Shown piece after piece: positions 42,983-52,204 of a stretch of 64,000 nucleotides of DNA. The stretch is from the NCBI RefSeq assembly GCF_015679185.1, contig NZ_CP064939.1, positions 3,286,001 to 3,350,000 on the forward strand, given 5' to 3'. Numbering within the stretch: the first letter of the stretch is position 1; every line of letters begins with the position of its first letter. The DNA comes from Pedobacter endophyticus (lineage in GTDB: Bacteria; Bacteroidota; Bacteroidia; Sphingobacteriales; Sphingobacteriaceae). The notes under the pieces are model-generated. The model saw only the letters and a list, made by a program, of their open reading frames with translations, was not told the DNA's origin and ran no database searches. A program made the translations under genes and the position numbers.

Positions 42983-44062
42983 ATGATGCAGATAAGCCCG
43001 CAACAAGTTTTGGATGCTTTAAAAAATGTTGAAGACCCCGATCTTAAAAAAGATTTGGTAACCTTAAACATGATTAAGGATTTACAGATAGTGGAAAATG
43101 AGGTAAAATTTACTTTAGAACTCACTACGCCTGCATGCCCCATGAAAGACATGCTCAAAAATGCCTGCACCAATGCCATTAAACATTTTGTTTCTGCAGC
43201 GGCCGAGGTAATCATAAATGTAACATCGAGGGTTACCCAGCCAACAAATTCATCATCGCTGGATAACATCAAAAATATTATTTTAGTTTCATCAGGAAAA
43301 GGTGGCGTTGGCAAGTCGACCGTTGCCAGCAACCTGGCCGTTACACTGGCGAAAGATGGCGCCAAAGTGGGGCTGATCGATGCTGACATTTACGGGCCAT
43401 CGGTACCGACTATGTTCGACTTGGTAGATGCCAAGCCGGGCGCCGAGGAAACCGCCGATGGAAAGACAAAGATTCTTCCCATAGAAAAATACGGCATCAA
43501 ACTGTTGTCCCTTGGCTTTTTCGCCGATCCGGGGCAGCCTGTGCCATGGCGGGGACCAATGGCTTCTAATGCAGTAAAACAATTGTTTAACGATACAAAT
43601 TGGGGCGAACTGGATTATCTGATCGTGGATCTTCCTCCCGGCACGGGCGATATTCACATCACCATTACGCAGAGTTTCCCTATTTCGGGAGCTGTTGTGG
43701 TTACCACTCCTCAACAGGTTGCGCTGGCCGATACACACAAAGGGCTGGCGATGTTCAGGATGCAGGGGATTGATATTCCCGTTTTAGGCGTGATTGAAAA
43801 CATGTCGTATTTTACTCCTGCCGAACTGCCTGATAATAAATATTATATCTTCGGTAAAGGTGGCGGCACGGAGCTTGCCGCACGATTTGATGTTCCGTTT
43901 TTGGGTGAGATTCCAATTATTCAAAGCATTGCCGAGGCTGGCGATAATGGTAGGCCGGTGGCGCTAAACCAAAATCCGCTGCTCGATGTTATCTTTGGAG
44001 ATATTGCAAGTAAAATCGCTCAACAAGTTTCTATCAGCAATGCACAGGTAGCAAATTGCTAA
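42983..44062 (+). CDS. mrp: Mrp/NBP35-type iron-sulfur carrier ATPase
   Basis: A 359-residue P-loop ATPase. Residues 1-85 are the MIP18/DUF59 domain (VEDPDLKKDLVTLNMIKDL, TTPACPMKD); the deviant Walker A is SGKGGVGKST (104-113); LIDADIYGPSVPTMF and DLPPGTGD follow. Bacterial Mrp/ApbC binds a [4Fe-4S] cluster and transfers it to apo-proteins. The C-P-x-C pair seen in some homologues is not evident, a point to check. The NifU-type gene follows by 34 bases; the pair is a likely Fe-S operon. Confidence 0.93.
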   Translation: MMQISPQQVLDALKNVEDPDLKKDLVTLNMIKDLQIVENEVKFTLELTTPACPMKDMLKNACTNAIKHFVSAAAEVIINVTSRVTQPTNSSSLDNIKNIILVSSGKGGVGKSTVASNLAVTLAKDGAKVGLIDADIYGPSVPTMFDLVDAKPGAEETADGKTKILPIEKYGIKLLSLGFFADPGQPVPWRGPMASNAVKQLFNDTNWGELDYLIVDLPPGTGDIHITITQSFPISGAVVVTTPQQVALADTHKGLAMFRMQGIDIPVLGVIENMSYFTPAELPDNKYYIFGKGGGTELAARFDVPFLGEIPIIQSIAEAGDNGRPVALNQNPLLDVIFGDIASKIAQQVSISNAQVANC

Positions 44063-44096
44063 AAAATTACTATTTTTATATTTTAAAAAACCAATA

Positions 44097-44342
44097 ATGA
44101 ATTTAACAGAGCAAGTAGAACAGGCATTGGAAACTATTAGGCCCTATTTAAAGGCCGACGGGGGTGATGTTTCTGTTGAAGAAATTACATCAGACGGAGT
44201 GGTTAAACTTAAGCTTTTAGGTAACTGCGGTTCGTGCCCAATGAGTTTCATGACAATGAAATCGGGTATTGAGCAAGCCATTATGAAGGCTGTTCCAGAG
44301 ATTACATCCGTAGTGGCTGTAAACATGGCTGAGCAAGATTAG
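44097..44342 (+). CDS. NifU-family Fe-S scaffold protein
   Basis: An 81-residue NifU C-terminal-domain protein. The core is IRPYLKADGGDVSVEEI, then LKLLGNCGSCPMS with the cluster-binding C44-x-x-C47, and a final helix-strand. Such proteins hold a [4Fe-4S] or [2Fe-2S] cluster and deliver it to targets. It follows mrp, whose product can carry clusters, so they probably work together. Confidence 0.93.
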   Translation: MNLTEQVEQALETIRPYLKADGGDVSVEEITSDGVVKLKLLGNCGSCPMSFMTMKSGIEQAIMKAVPEITSVVAVNMAEQD

Positions 44343-44381
44343 CTTTAACACTATTTAACAAGGAAGTTTTATTTTTAAAAT

Positions 44382-44389
44382 TACTTTTG
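44382..44389 (+). promoter_or_regulatory. TAnnTTTG motif before the regulatory-like-domain gene
   Basis: TACTTTTG ends five bases before ATG 44395, so the transcript would be leaderless or nearly so. Confidence 0.4.
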
Positions 44390-44394
44390 TCTTA

Positions 44395-45033
44395 ATGAGA
44401 TATTGTGTTGCCCTGATTTGCCTTTTTTTTTCTATAACCGCTTTTTCTCAACAAAAGCAGGGTCGGGAAAGGCTTATTCAATTTTCGGGGATAATTACCG
44501 ATATCGATAGCACAAATGTAATTCCTTATGTTACCATTACCAACCTTTCGGCAAAAAGTAAACGGGTTGGCGCCGATTATAGAGGCTATTTTACGTTTAT
44601 TGTTAACCCCGGCGATACCATTCTTTTTACGGCCATTGGCTATAAAAAATTCTCAACGGTGATTCCGGAGGGCACACCTGATAGCAAATATACCATCATG
44701 GTAAAGCTGAAGGCCAATGTAATCGATTTGCCCTCTGTTCGGGTTTTTCCGTGGGCAACAACAGAAGAATTTACCAGAGAGTTTCTATCTATGAAACTGG
44801 CAGACGATGATATGGCGATTGCCAAGAAGAACCTTTCGAGGGCCTCTATCACCGGCATGATTCAAACGCTGCCCAGGGATGGTCAGGAAATTTCAAGCCA
44901 GAATTACCGATATAATTTTGATCGGATGATCAATAAAAATATGGTGCAAACCAACCCTTTGCTCAATCCATTTGCCTGGGGCAAGCTGATGCAGCAAATC
45001 TTTGACGGGGATAAGAAAAGGAACGAGAATTAG
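44395..45033 (+). CDS. Secreted protein with carboxypeptidase-regulatory-like domain
   Basis: A 212-residue protein with a signal peptide (MRYCVALICLFFSITAFS). Residues about 28-110 form the carboxypeptidase-regulatory-like beta-sandwich (FSGIITDIDSTNVIPYVTIT, GADYRGYFTFIVNPGDTILF, FTAIGYKKFSTVIPEG) common at the start of Bacteroidota outer-membrane receptors. The C-terminal half is polar with no barrel, so this is a free-standing periplasmic or surface protein. It follows the NifU gene by 52 bases. Function unknown. Confidence 0.78.
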   Translation: MRYCVALICLFFSITAFSQQKQGRERLIQFSGIITDIDSTNVIPYVTITNLSAKSKRVGADYRGYFTFIVNPGDTILFTAIGYKKFSTVIPEGTPDSKYTIMVKLKANVIDLPSVRVFPWATTEEFTREFLSMKLADDDMAIAKKNLSRASITGMIQTLPRDGQEISSQNYRYNFDRMINKNMVQTNPLLNPFAWGKLMQQIFDGDKKRNEN

Positions 45034-45404
45034 CTTTTGAGTTCGGAGTTTTGAGTTTTGAGTCGGGAGTTCTAAGTCGGGAGTCATTAGTCCTGGGTCC
45101 ATAGGCCCTGCCTAGTCGTAGCGTATCGCTAAGCCGCAGATTAGTTAAAAGTCTTTAGTCTTGGATGCTTGAATCATTCATCCCCATACTAAATTAATGA
45201 ACGGGCCGAAGCCCAACTTGAGATTTCTCGGCTACGCTCGAAATGACGATGCGTTTTAGGATTATGGTGACGATTGCACTTCTACCTCGTCGTAGCGTCT
45301 CGCTACGACACAGATTAATTAAAGGCCTTTAGTCTTAAATGCTTGAATCATTCATCCGACGGAAATAAAGCGATTGCATATTCGCCGGATGACTATTCAG
45401 TAAA
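45034..45404. repeat. Intergenic repeats with a ~70-bp direct repeat
   Basis: Two copies of TAGTCGTAGCG/TCGTCGTAGCG ... CAGATTA.TTAAA ... CTTTAGTCTT ... ATGCTTGAATCATTCATCC lie at about 45114-45182 and 45288-45356, 174 bases apart. A TTTCTCGGCTACGCTCGAAA hairpin lies between them at 45223-45242, and GAGTTTTGAGT words near 45043. CATCCGACG ... CGCCGGATG at 45356-45391 is a REP-like hairpin. No gene. Confidence 0.7.
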
Positions 45405-45965
45405 TTACCGTTTCTTGCTCTTGTTCGGAAACTTCATTTTGTAATCGGTTTTGATGTTTCCCTTCGAAATTGCATCGAGCTTACTTTTAAGCATCGTTTT
45501 ACGCAAAACACTTACTTTATCGGTAAATAATTTGCCTTCAATATGATCATATTCATGCTGAATAACCCTTGCTGGCAGCCCGTCTACATCATCGGTATGT
45601 TCTACCCAATTTTCATCAAAATACTTCACCTTAATGTTCGGTTTGCGCATAATGTTTTCACGAATATCGGGAATGCTCAGGCAACCTTCGTTGAAACTCC
45701 ATGGTTCGCCGGTTTCCTCTAAAATCTGCGCATTAATAAAAACTCTTTTATAACCCAGCTTTCCGTCTTCATCCTCTCCGGTATCAACAATAAATAAGCG
45801 GATTGGCAAACCGATTTGTGGAGCAGCAAGCCCAACGCCATTGGCATAGTACATGGTATCGAACATGTTTGCAATCAGTTCTTTCAACTCGGGGTAATCT
45901 TTATCAATATCGGTTCCGACTTTCTTTAATACCGGATCGCCGTAGGCTACTATAGGTAATTTCAT
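45405..45965 (-). CDS. def: Peptide deformylase
   Basis: About 186 residues from ATG 45965 (MKLPIVAYGDPVLKKVGTDI); an 11-residue longer frame is unlikely. All three motifs are present: GVGLAAPQIG (43-52), EGCLSIP with metal ligand C95, and HEYDH with H137, E138 and H141. It removes the formyl group from new proteins, with an iron or nickel ion in the active site. C-terminally it has a basic tail. It is a single gene, flanked by a 149-base gap to the M16 gene upstream. Confidence 0.95.
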   Translation of the reverse strand: MKLPIVAYGDPVLKKVGTDIDKDYPELKELIANMFDTMYYANGVGLAAPQIGLPIRLFIVDTGEDEDGKLGYKRVFINAQILEETGEPWSFNEGCLSIPDIRENIMRKPNIKVKYFDENWVEHTDDVDGLPARVIQHEYDHIEGKLFTDKVSVLRKTMLKSKLDAISKGNIKTDYKMKFPNKSKKR

Positions 45966-46113
45966 TGTGTAATATTTAATTGGCCGTCCATTGCCCAAAA
46001 GGGCTAATTTGTAACGAGGAACGAAGCAATCTTAATCTGCAGCTTTGAAAGCCGCGAATGTTAGACAAGCTTTGTGCTCAGCGAGACAGCTTTTATCAGT
46101 ACAAAAATAACAA

Positions 46114-47346
46114 TTATTCCAATACAGGGCTGAAAGTAAAAATATTCAATTGTTCTGGCGCCAGTACTTCATCAACAATTTGAGCAACTTCTTTTGTTGT
46201 AACTTTGTTTATCTTTTCGAAAACCTCTTCCAACGAATCGATTTTGTTATGGTCGATGAGGCTTTTTGCCATCGAGATTATTAAGCCAATCCGGTTTTCT
46301 TCGCTTAATGCAATTTGACCGATAAATTTGTTTTTCGCTTTTTGTAATTGCAACTCATTCAACGGCTTATCTTTAAGCTTCTTAATCTCCTTAAAAATTG
46401 ATGAAAGGGCTTTTTGATGCTTTTCTTTATCGGTACCAAAGTAAATGGTGAATATGCCGGTATCGCTCAACGGAGAAAAATTTGACTCAATGGTATAGGC
46501 GATTCCGTAGCGTTCTCTAATTTGAAGGTTCAACACAGAGCTCATTCCATTGCCGCCAAAATAATTGTTCAGCAACATTAGGCCCGCCTTTTTTTTATTG
46601 TGCGTAGAATAAGTCTGAGTGCCTAAAATGCAATGCGATTGCATAATGGGCTTATAAATGTTAATCGTTTTCGGGGTTAAGATTTCGGGCTTGATTCTAG
46701 TTAACGACGGCGTGTTTTCTTCTATGCTACCAAAATGTTTTGTTCCCTTGGTTTTTACATTGTTAAAAGTGTAATTGCCCAAAACGGCCACCACAATTTC
46801 GTTGGTGCGATAATTTGCCTTCCGGAAGTTGATTACATCCTCACGGGTGAAATTACTGACGCTTTCTTCGGTGCCCAAAATGTTGTTCCCGAGTGGATTT
46901 CCTGCAAAAAGCATATCCTCAAAATCATCGTTTATGGCTTCTTCGGGCTGATCCACATAAGAGGCAATTTCATCGAGAATAACGCTTTTTTCTTTATCCA
47001 TTTCATCCTCCGGAAAGGTGGAATGAAAAACGATATCGCTAAAAAGATCTAAGGTTCGATCTAAATACGGGTTTAAGAAAGACGCATGAATGCAGGTGTA
47101 TTCTTTTGTGGTATAAGCGTTCAAATCTGCGCCTACGCTTTCTAATCGATTTAGTATCTGTATGGTGCTGCGTTTTTCGGTACGCTTAAAAATCAGGTGC
47201 TCAATAAAATGGGCCAAACCTGCTTTATGCTCAGGCTCATCGCGAGAGCCTGTATTGATAATAATGCAGGCGTGTGATATGGTTGAAGCCGATGGCACAT
47301 GCAATAACCGGATGCCGTTCGGTAAGGGATGAACATTGTATTCCAT
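46114..47346 (-). CDS. M16-family zinc metallopeptidase
   Basis: A 410-residue insulinase-like peptidase. The inverted zinc motif H46-x-x-E49-H50 (AHFIEHLIFKR) is complete, with the third ligand expected in EKSVILDEIASYVDQPEE about 75 residues later. The inactive second half starts after about residue 210, with the conserved R/Y pair region RERYGIAYTIES. Single-chain M16B enzymes of this size work as dimers on small peptides. No signal peptide, so cytoplasmic. A TAnnTTTG motif lies just upstream. Confidence 0.92.
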   Translation of the reverse strand: MEYNVHPLPNGIRLLHVPSASTISHACIIINTGSRDEPEHKAGLAHFIEHLIFKRTEKRSTIQILNRLESVGADLNAYTTKEYTCIHASFLNPYLDRTLDLFSDIVFHSTFPEDEMDKEKSVILDEIASYVDQPEEAINDDFEDMLFAGNPLGNNILGTEESVSNFTREDVINFRKANYRTNEIVVAVLGNYTFNNVKTKGTKHFGSIEENTPSLTRIKPEILTPKTINIYKPIMQSHCILGTQTYSTHNKKKAGLMLLNNYFGGNGMSSVLNLQIRERYGIAYTIESNFSPLSDTGIFTIYFGTDKEKHQKALSSIFKEIKKLKDKPLNELQLQKAKNKFIGQIALSEENRIGLIISMAKSLIDHNKIDSLEEVFEKINKVTTKEVAQIVDEVLAPEQLNIFTFSPVLE

Positions 47347-47353
47347 TGAGAGG

Positions 47354-47361
47354 CAAAGATA
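47354..47361 (-). promoter_or_regulatory. TAnnTTTG promoter motif before the M16 gene
   Basis: TATCTTTG on the minus strand, eight bases before the ATG at 47346, with TTG about 17 bases upstream. Suggests an own promoter and a very short leader. Confidence 0.45.
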
Positions 47362-47372
47362 CGGCTAATTGC

Positions 47373-47825
47373 TTACAATGCCTCCGTATCAGGATATTGC
47401 AATTGTAAAGCGGATATCAATTTATCTCTTGTGGGGCGCTTCAGCAATAAGAAAATGAAGTTGGCGACGGCAAAAATTAAAAAGAACGAATTGTGGGTCA
47501 AAAAGAAACCCACCAGATTAAAGAGCGCTCCGCCCTCTAAAAATGCCGAGCTAATGATAAATGCGCTTTGGTATTGATTAATTTTAGCGCCTGCCTCGGC
47601 TGATTGATCGATTTTAGCGATAACGTTTCTGAAAAAGAGCAGACTGGCCGAAATAGTGATTAACCCCACAATCGGAAATATTGGATTAAAGGGTGCTGAT
47701 GTTTCGGGATTAGCATCGAAATACAAATTGTCGCGATTGAGGAAAATGGTTACCAAGGCGAAGAGAAATACGCCGCCACACAAAGCCGCGTGAATAATTT
47801 GGAGTGTTCTTAATTTAGGATTCAT
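47373..47825 (-). CDS. Four-helix membrane protein of unknown function
   Basis: A 150-residue protein with four hydrophobic segments (about 12-30, 48-66, 84-106 and 110-128), no signal peptide and few charged residues. It resembles small Bacteroidota inner-membrane proteins without name. Its ATG directly abuts the stop of the HTH antitoxin-like gene, so it is co-transcribed with the toxin/antitoxin-like pair. Whether it belongs to that system is not known. Confidence 0.65.
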   Translation of the reverse strand: MNPKLRTLQIIHAALCGGVFLFALVTIFLNRDNLYFDANPETSAPFNPIFPIVGLITISASLLFFRNVIAKIDQSAEAGAKINQYQSAFIISSAFLEGGALFNLVGFFLTHNSFFLIFAVANFIFLLLKRPTRDKLISALQLQYPDTEAL

Positions 47826-48131
47826 TTATACTTGTAAAGTCAGTTTTAAATGGCCGCCCAAACCGGTTTGAACGATTTTTATCAAAGTAGAAAGCCTGAT
47901 ATCGCTTGCATTGTTTTCAATACGTGAAATATATGATTTGTTCGTGCCACATTTTTCAGCAAGCTCTTTTTGAGTCAAACCAAGCTTATGTCTTGCTTCT
48001 TCAAGTAAAACACCGAGTTGAAAGCTTTCGAATTCCTGTTCCCATTGTTCTCTTTTTTTCGCACCTCGTTTACCATATTTATTATCAAGGATTTCGTCAA
48101 GAGTCGTGATGTTACTTTCTTTCGTTTTCAT
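47826..48131 (-). CDS. higA: HTH (Xre-type) antitoxin-like regulator
   Basis: A 101-residue DNA-binding protein. The HTH is LGLTQKELAEKCGTNKSYISRIENNASDIRL, with the usual Q-x-x-L-A and S-R-I-E residues. The N-terminal half is charged and helical. It overlaps the end of the RelE-like gene by 20 bases and would repress its own promoter as HigA antitoxins do. Order is toxin then antitoxin, as in higBA. Confidence 0.8.
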   Translation of the reverse strand: MKTKESNITTLDEILDNKYGKRGAKKREQWEQEFESFQLGVLLEEARHKLGLTQKELAEKCGTNKSYISRIENNASDIRLSTLIKIVQTGLGGHLKLTLQV

Positions 48132-48453
48132 ATTCTGCTTTTATTTTTAATGCTTTATCAATTTCAGTTTTTGGTGTTTTTTGGGATTTCTTTTGAAAAC
48201 CGTTTCCCAAAATCACTAAATTCCCTTTGTCGAAAAAAGCGAAAATTCTAAAAATATTCCCCCCAAATTCCACCCGAACTTCGAAAAGCCCGTTGGTTCC
48301 AGTCATGTGGTCAAAGTACTTTTTTGGAACTCGGTCAATTGTTTGTAGAAGATTTAGTGTCCACTCAATCTTTCGTTGTACTTCTTCTGTTTGGGCCTGG
48401 TAGAAGTTCAAAAAATATTTTTTATATGCAATAACTTTTCGAACTGCGTCCAC
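48112..48453 (-). CDS. higB: RelE/HigB-like toxin (Gp49 type)
   Basis: A 113-residue protein of the phage-derived Gp49-like group: a helical start (MDAVRKVIAYKKYFLNFYQA), then the beta-sheet with LFEVRVEFGGNIFRIFAFFD, KGNLVILGNGFQKKSQKTPK and a final helix. These residues (K/R pairs on the sheet) fit the ribosome-dependent mRNA cleavage surface of the RelE fold. It is the first gene of the pair; the antitoxin overlaps its 3' end. Confidence in activity is limited to family inference. Confidence 0.82.
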   Translation of the reverse strand: MDAVRKVIAYKKYFLNFYQAQTEEVQRKIEWTLNLLQTIDRVPKKYFDHMTGTNGLFEVRVEFGGNIFRIFAFFDKGNLVILGNGFQKKSQKTPKTEIDKALKIKAEYENERK

Positions 48454-48649
48454 TTTGTAAAGTTAACTATTCAGGCAACAACATGCAACTTTTATTCTGC
48501 GGTTGGCAGGCTTAAAATTACCGTTGATGTGAGGCTTAAGATTATTGAATCATTTTATCAATTTACCGAACGAATTTTGTGGCTCGGCTTAATATGTCAA
48601 TCGATGCTTACTCCATGCGGAATATTATCGCGCAAGCATTAGAGACCTA

Positions 48650-48687
48650 TGCCACAGATTTACAGACTCGTATGCAAATCTGTGGCA
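48650..48687. repeat. Perfect 12-bp-stem hairpin after the S9 peptidase gene
   Basis: TGCCACAGATTT and AAATCTGTGGCA flank 14 bases, six bases beyond the S9 gene stop. A weak T run follows leftward, so it may mark the transcript end. Confidence 0.6.
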
Positions 48688-48693
48688 CTTTAT

Positions 48694-50847
48694 CTATTTG
48701 GTAATCCCTTCGAGCGCAAATAAAAACGCCCATCTCAACGACACATCTTTCAAATAATCAAATCGGCCAGAAGCGCCGCCATGACCAAAATCCATGTTGG
48801 TTTTTAGCAACAAAACGTTGTTATCGGTTTTCATTGCACGAAGTTTTGCTACCCATTTCGCCGGCTCAAAATATTGCACCTGGCTATCGTGAAGACCGGT
48901 AGTGACCAACATGTTCGGATAAGCTTTTCTCTCTACATTTTCATAAGGCGAATAGCTTTTCATGTAATCGTAAGCATCTTTTTGTTTTGGATTTCCCCAT
49001 TCATCAAACTCATTTGTTGTTAAGGGAATGCTTTCATCGAGCATGGTGTTTACCACATCAACAAAAGGAACATCGGCAATTACGCCGTTCCATAAATCGG
49101 GGGCCATATTTACTACGGCGCCCATTAATAAGCCACCGGCGCTACCACCATTTGCATATAGGTGATTTTTTGAGGTGTACTTTTGCTTAACTAAATACTC
49201 GCCGGCAGCAATAAAATCGGTAAAAGTGTTTTTCTTTTTCATGAGTTTACCGTCCTCATACCATAGCCGCCCCATTTCTTGCCCGCCGCGAATGTTTGCA
49301 ATGGCAAAAACGAACCCGCGATCGAGTAAACTCAATCTTGGCGAAGAAAAAGTAGCATCGGTACTGGCGCCGTACGAGCCGTAAGCATACAGCAATAACG
49401 GCGCTTTCCCATTTTTTTCGAAGCCTTTTTTATAAACCAGCGCTACCGGAATTTTCGTTCCATCTTTTGCTGGAGCGAAGATCCGTTCTGTAACATAATC
49501 TTGAGGATTATAACCACCAAGAACTTCTTGCTGCTTCATCAGTTTTTTGGTCTTTTTCTCCAGGTTGTAGTCGTAAACCGAGCTGGGTGTTGTTAACGAG
49601 GTGTATGAGTAACGAAGCGTTTTGCCGTTATACTCGGGGTTTGATCCAATCGCCGCTGAGTAAACAGGTTCGTCAAATTTGATGTAATAATCGCTTCCAT
49701 CTTTCTTAAGCACACGTAATTCGGTAAGGCCGTTTTTACGTTCAGAGAGTACCAGAAAATCCTTAAATTCTTCGCCATATTCGAGCAATACATCTTTACG
49801 ATTTGGGATCACTTCTTTCCAGTTTTCTTTTGAAGTTTTAGTTAATGGGCATTCCATCAGGCGGAAATTTTTGGCGTTCCAGTTGGTTACGATATAAAAT
49901 TTATCGTCGACGGGAAGAACATCGTACAAAACATCTTTAAATCGTGGCGAAAATACCTGAAACGGCGCATCAGGTTCGTCGGCGTTTATCATTCTATATT
50001 CCGAAGTCAACGTTCCCTGAGAGCCAATGAAAATATATTTGCCATTTTTCGATTTTGAAACTCCAATATAATTGGTGTTATCCTTTTCATCATAAACCAC
50101 AACATCGGCTTTTACATCGGTGCCGAGTACATGCCTCTTAATTTTTTCGCTCAATAAGGTAATCGGATTTTTAGAGGTGTAAAAGAAGGTTTTGTTGTCG
50201 TTTGCCCAGGCCACTGCACCCTGCATATTTGGGATGGCATCGCGATAAATCTCCCCCGTTTCGAGGTTTTTAACCTGAGTGGTGTACTGCCTACGTGAAA
50301 CCATATCTACACCAAAGGCCAGCAACTTGTTGTCGGGGCTTACGCTAAAACCGGTTACACTGAAATACGAATGCCCCTTTGCCATAGCATCAACATCGAG
50401 CAGCACTTCTTCGGGTGCCGTTAAGCTGCCTTTTTTACGACAATACTTAAAATATTCCTGGCCATCATCAGTGCGTGAATAATAAAAGTAGCCGTTTTTA
50501 GAAACGGGCACCGATTCATCTTTTTCCTTAATGCGGCCTTTCATTTCCTTGAATAAATCTGCCTGAAATGCATCAGTACTTTTCATCATGGTATCCAGAT
50601 AAGCATTTTCGGCTTTCAAATAATCGACAACCTTAGTACTATCCGGGCCTTTTTTGAAATAGTCGATCATCCAGTAGTAATTATCTGCCACGGTATCGTT
50701 ATGAATAATTCGCTTGTAGGGATTAATTGGGGCTATTGGCGGCTTAATATCAGGCCATTTAATGGGTTTCATTTCGTTTTTTTTGGGGTTGTTACACGCT
50801 GAAATTGCTAAAAGCAAAAGCAGGCCGGGCAAGATACGTTTGTTCAT
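48694..50847 (-). CDS. S9-family oligopeptidase (oligopeptidase B-like), lipoprotein
   Basis: A 717-residue serine peptidase. The signal MNKRILPGLLLLLAISAC puts a lipidated Cys at position 18. A seven-blade propeller domain follows; the catalytic alpha/beta hydrolase is in the last 250 residues with YANGGSAGGLLMGAVVN (nucleophile Ser), LVTTGLHDSQVQYFEPAKW (Asp) and MDFGHGGASGRF (His). It resembles PtrB-type enzymes that cut after basic residues in short peptides. Attachment to a membrane, probably outer-membrane or periplasmic, is inferred from the lipobox. Single gene. Confidence 0.92.
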   Translation of the reverse strand: MNKRILPGLLLLLAISACNNPKKNEMKPIKWPDIKPPIAPINPYKRIIHNDTVADNYYWMIDYFKKGPDSTKVVDYLKAENAYLDTMMKSTDAFQADLFKEMKGRIKEKDESVPVSKNGYFYYSRTDDGQEYFKYCRKKGSLTAPEEVLLDVDAMAKGHSYFSVTGFSVSPDNKLLAFGVDMVSRRQYTTQVKNLETGEIYRDAIPNMQGAVAWANDNKTFFYTSKNPITLLSEKIKRHVLGTDVKADVVVYDEKDNTNYIGVSKSKNGKYIFIGSQGTLTSEYRMINADEPDAPFQVFSPRFKDVLYDVLPVDDKFYIVTNWNAKNFRLMECPLTKTSKENWKEVIPNRKDVLLEYGEEFKDFLVLSERKNGLTELRVLKKDGSDYYIKFDEPVYSAAIGSNPEYNGKTLRYSYTSLTTPSSVYDYNLEKKTKKLMKQQEVLGGYNPQDYVTERIFAPAKDGTKIPVALVYKKGFEKNGKAPLLLYAYGSYGASTDATFSSPRLSLLDRGFVFAIANIRGGQEMGRLWYEDGKLMKKKNTFTDFIAAGEYLVKQKYTSKNHLYANGGSAGGLLMGAVVNMAPDLWNGVIADVPFVDVVNTMLDESIPLTTNEFDEWGNPKQKDAYDYMKSYSPYENVERKAYPNMLVTTGLHDSQVQYFEPAKWVAKLRAMKTDNNVLLLKTNMDFGHGGASGRFDYLKDVSLRWAFLFALEGITK

Positions 50848-51118
50848 GATGGTTTGGTTGAGGTTAATGCAATTTAAGGAATTTTTTACAAGCGTTTCAA
50901 CCAGAGCAGTAAAAAGGTTTGGAAGATGAACATTTTAATCTAATCTGTGCTTCTCAATAACAGTTTGATGTTGAAGGCTTCGATCACCACTTCTACATTA
51001 TCATTTTGGCAAAAATTAGCAATGGTGCTGATATTCATTCCAATTGAAAAAAATAGATGTTAAATTGCCTCATTAAATTTTTCACTCAAAGCACCATTCT
51101 TTTATAGAAGGTTAGAAG

Positions 51119-52204
51119 ATGCCAATGAAATTAGGTTACAAAAAAATAGTCGTTAAAGTTGGGTCGAACGTTATTACGCAGGCAGATGGTACGCTGGATG
51201 AATTTCGTATTCAGCACCTTGTAACGCAGCTTGCCGAAATTAAAAGGCAGGACATAGAAGTTACGTTGGTTTCGTCGGGCGCAGTGGCCTCGGGCAAAGG
51301 GCTAATGCGGATGTCGGACAAGGTAGAAACGGTAAAGGCACGCCAGATGTTGGCTGCGGTAGGGCAGGTAAAACTGATTAACACGTACTCGGAATACCTC
51401 GAAGACCATAGCATGATGTGTGCGCAGGTTTTAGTTACGAAAGAAGATTTTCGCGATCGGATACATTACTTGAACATGAAGAACTGTATGCAAACGTTAT
51501 TGCACAACGACATTATTCCCGTTGTAAATGAAAACGACGTGGTTTCGGTGACGGAACTGATGTTTACTGATAACGATGAATTGGCGGGGCTGATTGCCTC
51601 CATGTTGAATGCCGATGCGTTGATTATCCTTTCGAACGTAAATGGAATTTACAATGGCGACCCGAAAGCTGAAGGTTCGAAGGTGATTGAGCAGATTTCG
51701 AGTTCGGCAGCTAATCTTGCTTCATTTATTCAAACGGGTAAATCACAGTTTGGCCGGGGTGGGATGATTACAAAATCGACAATGGCGCAAAAAGTGGCAA
51801 GGTTGGGTATTGCGGTCCATATTGCAAATGGAAAAATAGATAATGTGCTCACATCGCTATTAAATAAAGAGGTGAAGCACACGTTGTTTATCCCCGAAAA
51901 GATAAAGTCGGGCAAAAAGAAATGGATTGCGCACTCTGAAACTGCGGCCACGGGCATTGTTAGACTAAACGATGGAGCCAGAAGTGTTTTAACATCGGGC
52001 AAGGCAACGAGCTTGTTGCCTGTTGGTATCATCGAAGTTAAAACCGATTTTTTAAAAGGCGATATCATCAAAATCATTGGCGAAGATCACCAGACAATTG
52101 GTTTGGGAATTGCGCAGTACGGATCGGATAAGGCAAGGGAGCGCATGGGACTGAAAAACCAGAAAGCACTGGTACATTATGATTATTTTTACTCTGCGAT
52201 ATAA
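51119..52204 (+). CDS. proB: Glutamate 5-kinase
   Basis: A 361-residue enzyme that makes glutamyl-5-phosphate, the first step of proline synthesis. Residues about 1-260 are the amino-acid kinase domain: KKIVVKVGSNVITQ, VTLVSSGAVASGKGL, PVVNENDVVSVTEL and the KSQFGRGGMITKSTMAQKVA segment. A C-terminal PUA domain follows (NDGARSVLTSGKATSLLPVG). It lies upstream of proA, with 157 bases of AAAGCTGAAAGACAAAAG-type repeats between. Confidence 0.94.
   Translation: MPMKLGYKKIVVKVGSNVITQADGTLDEFRIQHLVTQLAEIKRQDIEVTLVSSGAVASGKGLMRMSDKVETVKARQMLAAVGQVKLINTYSEYLEDHSMMCAQVLVTKEDFRDRIHYLNMKNCMQTLLHNDIIPVVNENDVVSVTELMFTDNDELAGLIASMLNADALIILSNVNGIYNGDPKAEGSKVIEQISSSAANLASFIQTGKSQFGRGGMITKSTMAQKVARLGIAVHIANGKIDNVLTSLLNKEVKHTLFIPEKIKSGKKKWIAHSETAATGIVRLNDGARSVLTSGKATSLLPVGIIEVKTDFLKGDIIKIIGEDHQTIGLGIAQYGSDKARERMGLKNQKALVHYDYFYSAI

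Noticed and set aside
48650..48687. Integron attC-like site
   Set aside because: Only a simple 12-bp stem with a 14-base loop; no integrase-type boxes and no gene cassettes nearby.
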